64,000 bases of DNA from Gilliamella bombicola (GTDB taxonomy: Bacteria; Pseudomonadota; Gammaproteobacteria; Enterobacterales; Orbaceae). The notes below the pieces were generated by a model. The model was not told the origin of the DNA. It worked only from the letters and a program-made list of their open reading frames with translations, and did no database searches. The translations under genes were made by a program, and so were the position numbers. Of the stretch, positions 55,707 to 64,000 are shown one piece after another; within the stretch, counting starts at the first letter, position 1; each line of letters starts with the position of its first letter. The stretch covers positions 39,213 to 103,212 of the forward strand of contig NZ_FMAQ01000004.1 in NCBI RefSeq assembly GCF_900094945.1. Reading direction: 5' to 3'.

Positions 55707-56813
55707 ATGATGAGTAAATATGAGTTCTTATTGCGAATTTCAATGCTTGGACATGGCAAACAAGCTATTTTTAAAAGAATTGGACAACTTGTTGCAAATG
55801 ATTTACCTGATAACATACAAAATGTGCCTTTTTTGTTAGATAAGCTAGGTTTATTAGATGTTCAATTAGCACGTTTTTATGAAACTTCATATCTTCATCT
55901 TGAACCAATACTTGAATGGTTAGATTCACCCGGCCCACAAAAATACCTTATTACCTATTGTGATAGTGATTATCCATTATTACTCAAACAAATTTGCTCC
56001 CCGCCTTTGTTACTGTTTGTTTTAGGTAATCGACAGTTATTACATTCTCCTCAATTAGCTATGGTTGGAAGCCGTGAATTTAGTGAATATGGGGCTCAAT
56101 GGGGGCGATATTTCGCAGGTGAATTGGCTATTAATGGTTTAACCATAACCAGTGGCTTGGCACTGGGGTTAGATGCAATTTGTCATCGTGGTGCACTTGA
56201 GGTGTCTGGCCATACAATTGCGGTGTTAGGTAGTGGTTTAGCAAAGATTGCACCAAGATCAAATTTAAACTTAGCAAATGATATTTTGGCGCAAAATGGT
56301 GCAATTGTGTCCGAATTTTTGCCATTTGAAAAGGCTAGATCAGTCTATTTCCCTCGTCGAAATCGAATTATTAGTGGATTAAGTTTAGGTACCTTTGTGG
56401 TTGAAGCTTCAGAAAAAAGCGGCTCGTTAATTACTGCGCGCTATGCACTTGAGCAAAATCGCGATGTGTTCGCCTTACCCGGTGATATTAATAATGAAAA
56501 CTGTAGTGGAACACACTATCTAATTAAACAAGGTGCCTATTTAGTTTCTAAACCAGCTGATATTTTAGAGCATTATTGTAGTTATTTATCAGTAGCCAAT
56601 AACTCGCATAATCAGTTTAAAAAAGAACAAAATAATTCTATTTTGTATCCTGAAATTTTTGCTGTGATTCATCATCAACCTATTCCGGTTGATATAATTG
56701 CCCGGCAAATTAATATGTCGATTTCAGAAGTCACGACCAAATTATTAGATATGGAATTAAAAGGATTAATTAAAACAGTGACTGGTGGTTATATTCGTAA
56801 TAGGACTTTTTAA
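55707..56813 (+). CDS. dprA: DNA processing protein DprA/Smf
   Basis: A 368-residue protein (E. coli Smf 374). The Rossmann-fold core has LAMVGSREFSEYGAQWGRYFAGELA, ITSGLALGLDAICHRGAL, TIAVLGSGLAKIAPRSNLNLA and the EASEKSGSLITARYALEQNRDVFALPGDI segment, then a C-terminal winged-helix-like domain. It loads RecA on incoming single-stranded DNA during transformation. Divergent from def, as in E. coli. Confidence 0.95.
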   Translation: MMSKYEFLLRISMLGHGKQAIFKRIGQLVANDLPDNIQNVPFLLDKLGLLDVQLARFYETSYLHLEPILEWLDSPGPQKYLITYCDSDYPLLLKQICSPPLLLFVLGNRQLLHSPQLAMVGSREFSEYGAQWGRYFAGELAINGLTITSGLALGLDAICHRGALEVSGHTIAVLGSGLAKIAPRSNLNLANDILAQNGAIVSEFLPFEKARSVYFPRRNRIISGLSLGTFVVEASEKSGSLITARYALEQNRDVFALPGDINNENCSGTHYLIKQGAYLVSKPADILEHYCSYLSVANNSHNQFKKEQNNSILYPEIFAVIHHQPIPVDIIARQINMSISEVTTKLLDMELKGLIKTVTGGYIRNRTF

Positions 56814-56868
56814 AAATAGAATTATTTTATTAAAAAATTTTAGAAAAGCATTTAGTTATGAATAAAAT

Positions 56869-56888
56869 CCGCCGATACCCATCGGCGG
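56869..56888 (-). terminator. Intrinsic terminator between dprA and rraA
   Basis: CCGCCGAT pairs with ATCGGCGG around a four-base loop. On the minus strand it follows rraA by 11 bp and leads into ATTTTATT; on the plus strand TATTTTTATTT lies a few bases further, so it may work in both directions. Confidence 0.75.
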
Positions 56889-56899
56889 TATGGCTATTT

Positions 56900-57391
56900 T
56901 TATTTATCTTCAATTTCAAGTGCAATTTCAGATAAGATAATACCCGTGTTGTCAGCATAGATAAAATCACCAGAAAAGAAGGTCACTCCACCAAAGTTTA
57001 CACGAATATCAATTTCACCAACCCCTTGATCTTCGGCTCCAACAGGAATGGCTGCAAGTGCTTGAATACCAATGTCAGCTTCTGCCAAATAATCAACTTG
57101 GCGAACCGCGCCATAAACAATAATGCCTGCCCATTGATTTTGAATAGCGATATCAATCAGTTCAGCATCAATTAATGCACGGCGAACAGAACCACCACCA
57201 TCAATTACCAAAATTTTACCTGAACCATCTGATTGTAAAATTTCGTATAGTAATCCGTTATCTTCAAAACATTTAACCGTTACTGCTTGACCTGAAAATG
57301 ATGTCACACCACCAAAATTACTAAATATCGGTTCAACGACATTAATATCTTCAGGGTAATAATCGCAAAGAATTGAAGTATCAAACTCCAT
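56900..57391 (-). CDS. rraA: RraA, regulator of RNase E activity
   Basis: About 163 residues from [23 protein letters not shown] (E. coli 161, [21 protein letters not shown]). Conserved [33 protein letters not shown] and [12 protein letters not shown] are present. A trimer binds RNase E and slows RNA decay. The ATG one codon upstream (57394) is possible. Confidence 0.94.
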   Translation of the reverse strand: MEFDTSILCDYYPEDINVVEPIFSNFGGVTSFSGQAVTVKCFEDNGLLYEILQSDGSGKILVIDGGGSVRRALIDAELIDIAIQNQWAGIIVYGAVRQVDYLAEADIGIQALAAIPVGAEDQGVGEIDIRVNFGGVTFFSGDFIYADNTGIILSEIALEIEDK

Positions 57392-57666
57392 CACCTACTC
57401 TCCTTTTGCTGTCATTTTTAATTAAATTTAGTATAACGCTAACATTAAGTAAAACGATATTAAATTTAAATAAACGTGAGCTAGCTCAAAATAATACCCA
57501 AACAATAAAGTAAATTAGTCAATAAAGCAAGTTTGAGCATCTGTAATAACAAAGGTATCTCATATTTATGTTTATTAAATTGTGAAATCACATCAATATG
57601 TTTAATAAATAGCGATAATGTTGGTATAAATAAGCCACTATATTATCTTTGCATTTTAACCGTTAA

Positions 57667-58824
57667 TTATGTTTTACTTATTATGTTACTTTGATAACCC
57701 TTTAAGAATCGTCTTACTCGACCTTCTCGCAATGCTGCAATAAAGAAGCCAAGTGAACCATATATGATCCCCAACAATAAAATCATAAAAACATTAAATA
57801 AATTATCTATTAAACCTAATCCCATTTGGTTTACGCCTGCAATCATATTGGTTGCCCAAGTTGATGGCAACATTTTGGAAACAATTTGTACCCAAAGAGG
57901 CATAGCATCAAGTGGCCAAATTGTGCCCGATAGATAAAACACTGGTGTTGTCAAAAATGCAAGTGTTAGATAAATCATTTCAGTTTTACGTAAACATTCT
58001 GTCAGTAATTTACTTAACCCTAAAACACCAAGTAACAATGGGAGTGTCATAATTAGAATTTCAGGTATATTTGCAAGCTGTCGATAACCAAGTACCCAAG
58101 GCCACAAACCAAATAGTACAATGGATAAAAATAACCATACCGGTATAAGACCACACAAGCTACCCAATATGACAATTTTTGGTGGTTTACCTTGTGGTAA
58201 CGAGTTTAATGTAATATTAGTACGTGTTGAGGCAATTAAAAATGAATGTTGCAATAACATTACTAATAAACCCGGAAAGGTAATAGCGGCAAAACTGACA
58301 CCAGGATTATAAAGTGGTTCTGTTTGACCATTTATTGGCGATAAAATAATATTGATCTGTTTATCTGAAAACCCACTATTACGCATTATTCGAGTATTAT
58401 ATTGAGTTAATATCTGTTGATAGATCCCTTTTATATCGACTTGTATTAAACCATTGGCTAAACGACTTGAAGCATCGCCATATGCTGGTATTGTCACTTC
58501 TTCACCATTTAACAGCCGTTTTTCAAAATCTCTTGGAATCGTAAATACCGCAAAGAGTCGGTGATTATTAATATCATCATAAGCTTGCAAAGAACTCTCA
58601 TATATAATGGTCTCTATTTTTGAACTAGTATTTAAAGAACGAATTAAACTTCGGCTGGTTGGAGTATGATCTTGATCGACTATCGCAACCGGCAAACTGG
58701 TAATAGTACCATTACTATAAACTAAGCTCATCAATGAAACAGACAATAGTAGCAACAACCACATTGGTCTAACTAATAAAAGCAAAAATATTTTTATAAA
58801 TGAAGACCAAAATATTTTAAGCAT
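57667..58824 (-). CDS. ABC-2 type membrane protein (efflux permease), second of two
   Basis: A 385-residue protein of the ABC-2/YhhJ-like family. One N-terminal membrane helix (residues about 15-35), a large periplasmic domain with VAIVDQDHTPTSRSLIRSLN and the DINNHRLFAVFTIPRDFEKRLLNGE segment, then five C-terminal membrane helices. Exports an unknown substrate with the adjacent HlyD-type protein. It follows the first permease by 14 bp. No ATPase gene is in the operon, unlike ybhGFSR or yhiI-rbbA-yhhJ of E. coli. Confidence 0.85.
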   Translation of the reverse strand: MLKIFWSSFIKIFLLLLVRPMWLLLLLSVSLMSLVYSNGTITSLPVAIVDQDHTPTSRSLIRSLNTSSKIETIIYESSLQAYDDINNHRLFAVFTIPRDFEKRLLNGEEVTIPAYGDASSRLANGLIQVDIKGIYQQILTQYNTRIMRNSGFSDKQINIILSPINGQTEPLYNPGVSFAAITFPGLLVMLLQHSFLIASTRTNITLNSLPQGKPPKIVILGSLCGLIPVWLFLSIVLFGLWPWVLGYRQLANIPEILIMTLPLLLGVLGLSKLLTECLRKTEMIYLTLAFLTTPVFYLSGTIWPLDAMPLWVQIVSKMLPSTWATNMIAGVNQMGLGLIDNLFNVFMILLLGIIYGSLGFFIAALREGRVRRFLKGYQSNIISKT

Positions 58825-58838
58825 CTTGGTGTTTCCTC

Positions 58839-59978
58839 TTACTGTGAATGTAGTCGTCTTACTAGACGTTTTCTCACTAACACAGTAATAATTATTGGGT
58901 AGACCATTAAAATACCACAGGTTTTTAATACTGAAAGATAACTAGAGTGACGTAAAAATAGATCAAACAGCTTATTGAGAGCATAAGTTAATGGTTCTAG
59001 TGATGAAATAAACCTTGCGATCCAAGGCATAGATAATTCGGGTACAACAACACCGGAATAAGTTAACGCAAGTCCAACTAAAATACCTATATAAGTATAA
59101 GCATCAATAGGGGTTTTAGTAAAGGTGTATAGCAAAATACCAATACTTTGAGCGGCAATCACATAGAAAAATACCACCGTTACCATGGCAAAAGGCGAAC
59201 CTGATACACGAGCATGAGAAAACAGAACAAGCATCGCAATTTCAAAAATAAGCAACATGGTAAACCAAATTGTGTAAGGTGCTAATTTTCCTAAAACAAA
59301 AGGATAATTAGGGCGAGTTCGCTTTGGTAATTGTGCTAATAAATGAATCGTTGTTGTGACAACAAACAGCTGTAGTAGATGAACGACAGCTGAGAATTGC
59401 TGAAAGTACATTGAGTTACCACTGGCATTAAATAACCCATCATAATTGAAGTTTACTTTTGCCAGTTTAGGTACCGGTATCCCAATACTAGTTGCCATGG
59501 TGCTACGGTATTGGGTATTTAATGCCGCAATTAGGCCAGAATAATCCATAATAGAATATAACCCAGCACTATAATATAACGCGTTATAATATAGCATTGG
59601 TGTTGGCTGGCGACCGGCTAATACATCTGCTTCAAAATTCGGTGGAATATAAAAAATGGCATAAATTTTTGCTTTTTGCAAATCACGTTCAGCCTCAGAA
59701 AGCTGGCTATCATAATTAACCAGATTGGCATGTGCTCCAGCATTAAGATCGCGCACAATTTCACGCGATAAAACACTTTTATCATTATCGATATAGCCAA
59801 CAGGGAGATCAAAAAGTACACCACGATAAAAGATACTACTGATTAATATAAAAATAATTAGCGGTAAAATCCACATTAACCAATGGAAAGTAAAACGCTT
59901 AAATATCACAGGTATTTCAGCATTAAACGCTTCTTTGAAGCGGTACCAAAAATCCCAAATTAGTTGTCTAATTTCCAT
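58839..59978 (-). CDS. ABC-2 type membrane protein (efflux permease), first of two
   Basis: A 379-residue paralogue of the following permease: an N-terminal helix (LMWILPLIIFILISSIFY), a periplasmic domain with VGYIDNDKSVLSREIVRDLN and KAKIYAIFYIPPNFEADVLAG, then a C-terminal block of membrane helices. It overlaps the hlyD-type gene by 19 bp, so the three genes are co-expressed. The pair would form the membrane channel, but the nucleotide-binding subunit must come from elsewhere or not be needed. Confidence 0.85.
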   Translation of the reverse strand: MEIRQLIWDFWYRFKEAFNAEIPVIFKRFTFHWLMWILPLIIFILISSIFYRGVLFDLPVGYIDNDKSVLSREIVRDLNAGAHANLVNYDSQLSEAERDLQKAKIYAIFYIPPNFEADVLAGRQPTPMLYYNALYYSAGLYSIMDYSGLIAALNTQYRSTMATSIGIPVPKLAKVNFNYDGLFNASGNSMYFQQFSAVVHLLQLFVVTTTIHLLAQLPKRTRPNYPFVLGKLAPYTIWFTMLLIFEIAMLVLFSHARVSGSPFAMVTVVFFYVIAAQSIGILLYTFTKTPIDAYTYIGILVGLALTYSGVVVPELSMPWIARFISSLEPLTYALNKLFDLFLRHSSYLSVLKTCGILMVYPIIITVLVRKRLVRRLHSQ

Positions 59979-60931
59979 AGTGTGCTCATACCTGCACGTA
60001 AACCAGCAATAGGAGTTGTTGGATAAAGTCTAACTTCAAAGGTTTTTAAGTCAAAATCACCGGTAGCTCGTGTTGCACGTTTTGTTGCATAATCACCCAT
60101 AGGTGCGATATAACGAACTTCAGCTTCAATTTCTTTATTACCAAGAGCAGGGACTTCAAGCTTAACATGTTCGCCTTTATGAATATTAGGCATAATATTT
60201 TCACGAAGATTAAATATAAAGTACGCTTTTGGTAGTTGAATTACAGTCAATAATGGACTATTGGCATTAAATAACTCGCCAACTTCGGCTGGTATTGAAC
60301 CAACCTCACCTTCAACGGGGGCCTTTACTTGTAAATCATCGTATTGAATTTGTAATTGTTTAAGTTGCTCTTCTGCCTCTTTTAATTTAGCATCATAAAT
60401 TTCTCGTTGTTCAATACGATCACCATTTTTGGCTTGATCTAAATTAGCCTGTGCTGACTGAACTTGTTGAAAGGCTGCATCACGCGTTTTTAATGCATTA
60501 TCTAAGATCGATTGAGAAACATAACCTTTGGCCGAAATAGCTTTGTTACGATCATATTCTTTGGATGCATTATCATAAGCAACTTTAGCTTGTTGAAGTA
60601 ACGCTTCATAGTAGCGAATGCTTTCTTCACGTGTTCCATGTTCAGAAAGTGCAACTTGAGCTCGTGCTTGGTCGCAAGCCGCTTGTGCCGCTTTGACTTG
60701 TGCTAATAACTCTGGACTATCAAGCGTTATCAATATATCGCTTGGTTTTACATCATCACCTCGATTGACGTGTATTACCTGCACACGCCCTTTCGCTTTT
60801 GACGAAATACTAACATTAGGTGCATCAACCTCACCTTGTAATATAAGTTGGCTATTATGTGATCGAATTAGAATTGTCATTGAAATTAAAATAACAATTA
60901 ACACAATAATAATAAAAATTTTTTTATTCAT
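59960..60931 (-). CDS. HlyD/EmrA family membrane-fusion (adaptor) protein
   Basis: A 323-residue periplasmic adaptor. One N-terminal membrane anchor (IFIIIVLIVILISMTILIRS), a biotinyl-lipoyl half motif (GEVDAPNVSISSKAKGRVQVIHVNRGDDV), a long coiled-coil hairpin (about residues 75-205) and the second lipoyl half (VKAPVEGEVGSIPAEVGELF). It resembles YhiI/YbhG of E. coli and would bridge the two ABC-2 permeases to an outer-membrane channel. First gene of the operon. Confidence 0.9.
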   Translation of the reverse strand: MNKKIFIIIVLIVILISMTILIRSHNSQLILQGEVDAPNVSISSKAKGRVQVIHVNRGDDVKPSDILITLDSPELLAQVKAAQAACDQARAQVALSEHGTREESIRYYEALLQQAKVAYDNASKEYDRNKAISAKGYVSQSILDNALKTRDAAFQQVQSAQANLDQAKNGDRIEQREIYDAKLKEAEEQLKQLQIQYDDLQVKAPVEGEVGSIPAEVGELFNANSPLLTVIQLPKAYFIFNLRENIMPNIHKGEHVKLEVPALGNKEIEAEVRYIAPMGDYATKRATRATGDFDLKTFEVRLYPTTPIAGLRAGMSTLWKLDN

Positions 60932-61278
60932 AAACTTTGCATGGAGTGATAATGATTAGATATGGCCTAAACAATTAGGATGATGGTATGCATTATAGAT
61001 CTCACATTTATAAATTGTAACGATTACTGTATTACAAATTATACGAAAAGTGCTTTATTTTAATGAATAAAGAAAAATTTTTATTAAAAAAAAGAATATA
61101 TCAACACGATCAATAATAAATACGACTATACTCCATTTGAGTTTTAAATAAATTTTAATAATAACAAAACATCAATTTAATAGGTTTTGTTTATAAATGA
61201 TATTCGTTAAAAGAAATAGATAAAAACCTACTTATTTAGTATGATATTTTTAGTTGATTACGATAAGGTTTGAAATTT
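60932..61278. other. Divergent control region, HlyD operon / ndh
   Basis: About 350 bp of A/T-rich DNA between divergent genes. It contains a 12-bp-arm inverted repeat listed separately. I see no gene and no certain promoter by eye. Confidence 0.5.
61009..61043. promoter_or_regulatory. Operator-like inverted repeat upstream of the HlyD efflux operon
   Basis: TATAAATTGTAA (61009-61020) and TTACAAATTATA (61032-61043) are inverted copies with one mismatch, 11 bp apart, about 80 bp before the hlyD-type gene. Operons of this kind are often controlled by TetR-family repressors, which bind such dyads. No regulator gene is adjacent in the window. Confidence 0.55.
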
Positions 61279-62568
61279 ATGAAAAAAATAATAATTATTG
61301 GTGGTGGAGCTGGGGGTTTAGAACTAGCTACAGACCTTGGCGATAAACTAGGAAAAGGAAACCAAGCTGAAATTACACTGATTGATAAAAATAGTTATCA
61401 CCTATGGAAACCTTTATTACATGAAGTTGCCACTGGTATTTTGAACGAACAAGCTGATAGAATTGACTATGCAAAACAAGGGCAACAACACAATTTCCAA
61501 TTTAATCAAGGTACTTTTACTAATCTTAATCGTGAAGAAAAGCAAGTTATTATTGAAAACTTAAATCACGAGTCTGTTTCTATTCCATATGATATTTTAG
61601 TTATGGCAATAGGCAGTACTTCAAACGATTTTGGTACGCCTGGTGTTAAAGAACATTGTATCTTTTTAGATGATCAAAATGCCGCTATTCGTTTACGTGA
61701 AACACTCATTGCAAAATTCTCTAGTTTTTGTTCGATTATTGATGAACATGAATCAACAACTGAAGATAAAATTCGTATAGCTATTGTTGGCGGCGGTGCG
61801 ACAGGTGTTGAATTGGCCTCAGAATTACCCCATATGGTTGAAACATTTGGTGCTTGTGGACGCAATAAAATGTGTTCAGATTTGCTAGATGTATCAGTTA
61901 TTGAAGCAACTGATCGTATTTTACCTGCATTACCTGAAAAAACAGCATTAGGTATTACCGAAACATTACAAAAACGTGGCATTCATGTGTTAACCAAAAC
62001 CATGATAACTAAAGCGGAAAGTGATGGTTTTTATCCAAAAGAAGGCGATACCATCAACGCTGATATTATGATCTGGACTGCGGGCGTAAAAGCACCTGAC
62101 TATCTAAAAGATATTGCTGGTTTAGAATCAAGTCGTTCTAATCAACTTGTTGTTAAACCAACACTACAAACAACACGCGATGATAATATTTTTGTTATTG
62201 GTGATTGTGCTTACGCGATGCAAGACAGCGGACGAGCCGCTCCCGCTACAGCACAAGCTGCACATCAGATGGCAAAAATCTGTTATGAAAACATTGTTAA
62301 CATGTTAAATAATAAATCAATGAAATCGTTTAATTATACCGATAATGGAACGATTATTTCCCTGCATGATACAGCACAAGGTGTGGTTAAAATTGCAGGA
62401 AAACGAGAAATGAATGTTAAAGGATTTTTTGCTTTAACTATTCATCGCCTATTGTATCGTATGCATCAAGCAAGCTTATTAGGTATTTTCAAAACAATTC
62501 GATTTGTTAAAGCTAGTAAAGAGATGTATAAAAATAAATTTGCTTCTATCTTTACTCACCAAGACTAG
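61279..62568 (+). CDS. ndh: Type II NADH dehydrogenase (NDH-2)
   Basis: About 429 residues from the ATG at 61279 (MKKIIIIGGGAGGLELATDLG); AAGG precedes it by about ten bases. The FAD-binding GGGAGG motif, the second dinucleotide motif (IAIVGGGATGVELASEL, about residue 168) for NADH, and the C-terminal FAD motif (NIFVIGDCAYAM) are present, with the membrane-binding C-terminal region. It passes electrons from NADH to quinone without pumping protons. Confidence 0.92.
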   Translation: MKKIIIIGGGAGGLELATDLGDKLGKGNQAEITLIDKNSYHLWKPLLHEVATGILNEQADRIDYAKQGQQHNFQFNQGTFTNLNREEKQVIIENLNHESVSIPYDILVMAIGSTSNDFGTPGVKEHCIFLDDQNAAIRLRETLIAKFSSFCSIIDEHESTTEDKIRIAIVGGGATGVELASELPHMVETFGACGRNKMCSDLLDVSVIEATDRILPALPEKTALGITETLQKRGIHVLTKTMITKAESDGFYPKEGDTINADIMIWTAGVKAPDYLKDIAGLESSRSNQLVVKPTLQTTRDDNIFVIGDCAYAMQDSGRAAPATAQAAHQMAKICYENIVNMLNNKSMKSFNYTDNGTIISLHDTAQGVVKIAGKREMNVKGFFALTIHRLLYRMHQASLLGIFKTIRFVKASKEMYKNKFASIFTHQD

Positions 62569-62660
62569 TTTCCCATTTAGATAGCTACTTACAAAATACT
62601 ATTTTATAAGTAGCTATTTTATTTTATAATTTATAGCATTATTTACAGGCAAAGGTATTA

Positions 62661-63094
62661 ATGCGTTTTATTATATTGTTTATGCTGTCTTTAGTTAGCT
62701 TTATTAGTATTGCTAGTTATAAACCTCAAGATAGTGATATTATTTTTCAATCCTCACAATCAAGAAAAAGCTTGGCAGTTGAACAAGCTACAAACTCTCC
62801 ATACAGTCATATGGGAATTATTTTCATTAAAAATGGCAAACCTTATGATATCTGGTTTGGTTGGGACAATAATTATATCTATTGTTCTGAGTTAATCTGG
62901 AAAATTTATGATAAAGCACTTAAATTGAAAATTGGTCAATTACAAACTATCAAAGATTTTAATCTTCATCACCTGCCGTGAAGCAAAAACTAAAAGAACG
63001 TTATGGAAACAAAATTCCTTATCAAGAAACGGTTATTTCACCAGTTTCTATTTTTAATTCCTCCTTGCTGATAACGGTTGACAAACAATGGTGA
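62661..63094 (+). pseudogene. Broken YiiX-like permuted papain-fold (NlpC/P60-like) hydrolase
   Basis: The signal peptide and start of YiiX are present (YKPQDSDIIFQSSQSRKSLAVEQATNSPYSHMG), but the frame jumps from KNGKPY directly to DIWFGWDNNYIYCSELIWKIYDKAL. In E. coli YiiX these two KPY-centred segments are about 60 residues apart, so an internal in-frame deletion between them is likely. The frame then stops after FNLHHLP at 62981, while the next frame from 62978 continues with VKQKLKERYGNKIPYQETVISP and ends at 63094, as in intact YiiX. So a frameshift has also occurred. Confidence 0.85.
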
Positions 63095-63095
63095 A

Positions 63096-63689
63096 TTAAA
63101 ATAATGCTAAACTCTTAACTGGTGCAAAACTTTTACGATATAAATGATTAATACCATGTTCTTTTATTGCCGCTAAATGTGCTTTAGTTGGATAACCTTT
63201 ATGCTTAGCAAGGCCATATTGTGGATACAACTTATCAAGCTCAACCATCTCACGATCACGTGTAACTTTAGCCAAAATTGAAGCAGCGCTAATCTCTGCC
63301 ACCAATAAATCGCCTTTAATGACCGCTTGAGTTTGAATACCAAAATCAGGGCAACGATTACCATCGACTAATACAAAATTAGGTTTAATAGTTAATCCAG
63401 ATACAGCACGCTGCATTGCTAGCATAGTGGCATGTAATATGTTTAATTTATCTATTTCATCCACTGAAGCGCGGGCAATATTCCACGCTAAAGCATCTTG
63501 TTTGATTATATCAAACAGCTGTTCTCGCTTTTTTTCGGTCAGTTTTTTAGAGTCAGTTAAGCCTTTAATTGGCTTGTTAGGATCTAAAATAACCGCAGCA
63601 GTCACCACATCACCACACAGTGGACCACGTCCTACTTCATCGACGCCTGCAATAAGTGTTATATCTGGATAAGTAAAGTCTAACAACAA
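63096..63689 (-). CDS. rnhB: Ribonuclease HII
   Basis: A 197-residue protein (E. coli 198). Catalytic residues lie in [16 protein letters not shown] and FVLVDGN, and the [16 protein letters not shown] and [15 protein letters not shown] motifs are conserved. It cuts RNA in DNA-RNA hybrids and removes single ribonucleotides. It overlaps lpxB by 10 bp, the usual lpxB-rnhB arrangement. Confidence 0.96.
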   Translation of the reverse strand: MLLDFTYPDITLIAGVDEVGRGPLCGDVVTAAVILDPNKPIKGLTDSKKLTEKKREQLFDIIKQDALAWNIARASVDEIDKLNILHATMLAMQRAVSGLTIKPNFVLVDGNRCPDFGIQTQAVIKGDLLVAEISAASILAKVTRDREMVELDKLYPQYGLAKHKGYPTKAHLAAIKEHGINHLYRKSFAPVKSLALF

Positions 63690-64000
63690 TGTACATCCTC
63701 TAATACATCGAGTACTGCTTTAGCCGCTTGTTCATCGGCATTACAACGGATTTGTTTATGCAAAGATAAAAATGTCTGTTTTAGCTCAGAATTATCATCC
63801 TCTAATAAGGGAATAATATGATTGGCGATATTTTCAGGTGTGCAATCTTGCTGTAATAACTCTGGAACCAAGGCTTTACCAGCTAAAATGTTAGGTAAAG
63901 AGACATAAGGAGTTTTAATTAATTTTTTAGCGAGCCAAAATGTGAAAGGTTTCATTTTATAACCAACAATCATAGGACATTTGGCTAACATACATTCTAG
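63680..64000 (-). CDS. lpxB: Lipid-A-disaccharide synthase, C-terminal part (runs off the window)
   Basis: The last 106 codons of lpxB; the frame is open to the window edge, so the ATG at 63991 is internal. It matches the LpxB C-terminus closely: [45 protein letters not shown] and [20 protein letters not shown]. The enzyme joins UDP-diacylglucosamine and lipid X in lipid A synthesis. Confidence 0.93.
   Translation of the reverse strand, partial: LECMLAKCPMIVGYKMKPFTFWLAKKLIKTPYVSLPNILAGKALVPELLQQDCTPENIANHIIPLLEDDNSELKQTFLSLHKQIRCNADEQAAKAVLDVLEDVHCC

Noticed and set aside
1-64000. tRNA, rRNA, insertion sequence or prophage genes
   Set aside because: No cloverleaf-like gene, rRNA stretch, transposase, integrase or phage structural gene was seen; this was a reading by eye, so a short RNA gene could have been missed.

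Overview
The window is a low-GC gammaproteobacterial chromosome segment. Gene content and sequence (an enterobacterial-style flagellar regulon, FlhDC, PgpA, RraA, carAB, lpxB-rnhB) together with the strong A/T bias suggest the Orbaceae (Gilliamella/Frischella/Orbus-like insect gut symbionts). That family call is an inference; no rRNA or tRNA gene was seen to test it.

Layout. (1) 1-2.8 kb: a large secreted or surface protein with simple repeats near its start, then the zinc-ribbon protein PhnA/YjdM flanked by an inverted pair of a short dispersed repeat. (2) 2.8-37.8 kb: an essentially complete flagellar regulon in one block. It holds fliRQPONMLKJIHGF(-)/fliE(+), fliTSD(-), fliC, fliA, flhDC-motAB, flgKL(+), flgJIHGFEDCB(-), flgAMN(+) and flhBA(+). 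Sigma-28 sites are visible before fliC, fliD, flgK and flgM. There are no chemotaxis genes, and FliM lacks the N-terminal CheY-P-binding peptide. (3) 37.9-46.9 kb: a type I-F CRISPR-Cas operon on the minus strand, cas1, cas2-3, [insert], csy1-csy2-csy3-csy4(cas6f), with no ordinary CRISPR array beside it. (4) 47-64 kb: carB-carA, argF, pgpA, nadK/grpE, def/dprA, rraA, an HlyD plus two ABC-2 permease operon without an ATPase, a type II NADH dehydrogenase, a broken yiiX-like gene, rnhB and the end of lpxB.

The most interesting element is the insert between cas2-3 and csy1 (about 41.87-42.6 kb). It contains two degenerate I-F repeats (each keeps a perfect 5-bp Cas6f stem; the first also keeps 7 of 8 bases of the crRNA 5' handle) around a 31-nt pseudo-spacer. 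The first 11 nt of that pseudo-spacer match a site 70 bp away that has a CC PAM and whose protospacer covers the -35 box of a near-consensus sigma-70 promoter (TTGACA-N17-TATATT). That promoter faces a small basic 105-aa protein gene, which ends at its own intrinsic terminator, with csy1-4 beyond. This is the architecture of a CRISPR-regulated toxin-antitoxin (CreTA) or an autorepressing guide (CreR): Cascade loaded with the degenerate guide should silence the promoter. Whether the silenced product is a toxin (RNA or protein) or the csy operon itself cannot be decided from sequence.

The flagellar genes look intact and would make an assembled, rotating filament, but steering would need che genes elsewhere or be absent. 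carAB and argF carry tandem ARG-box-like sites, consistent with joint arginine control.
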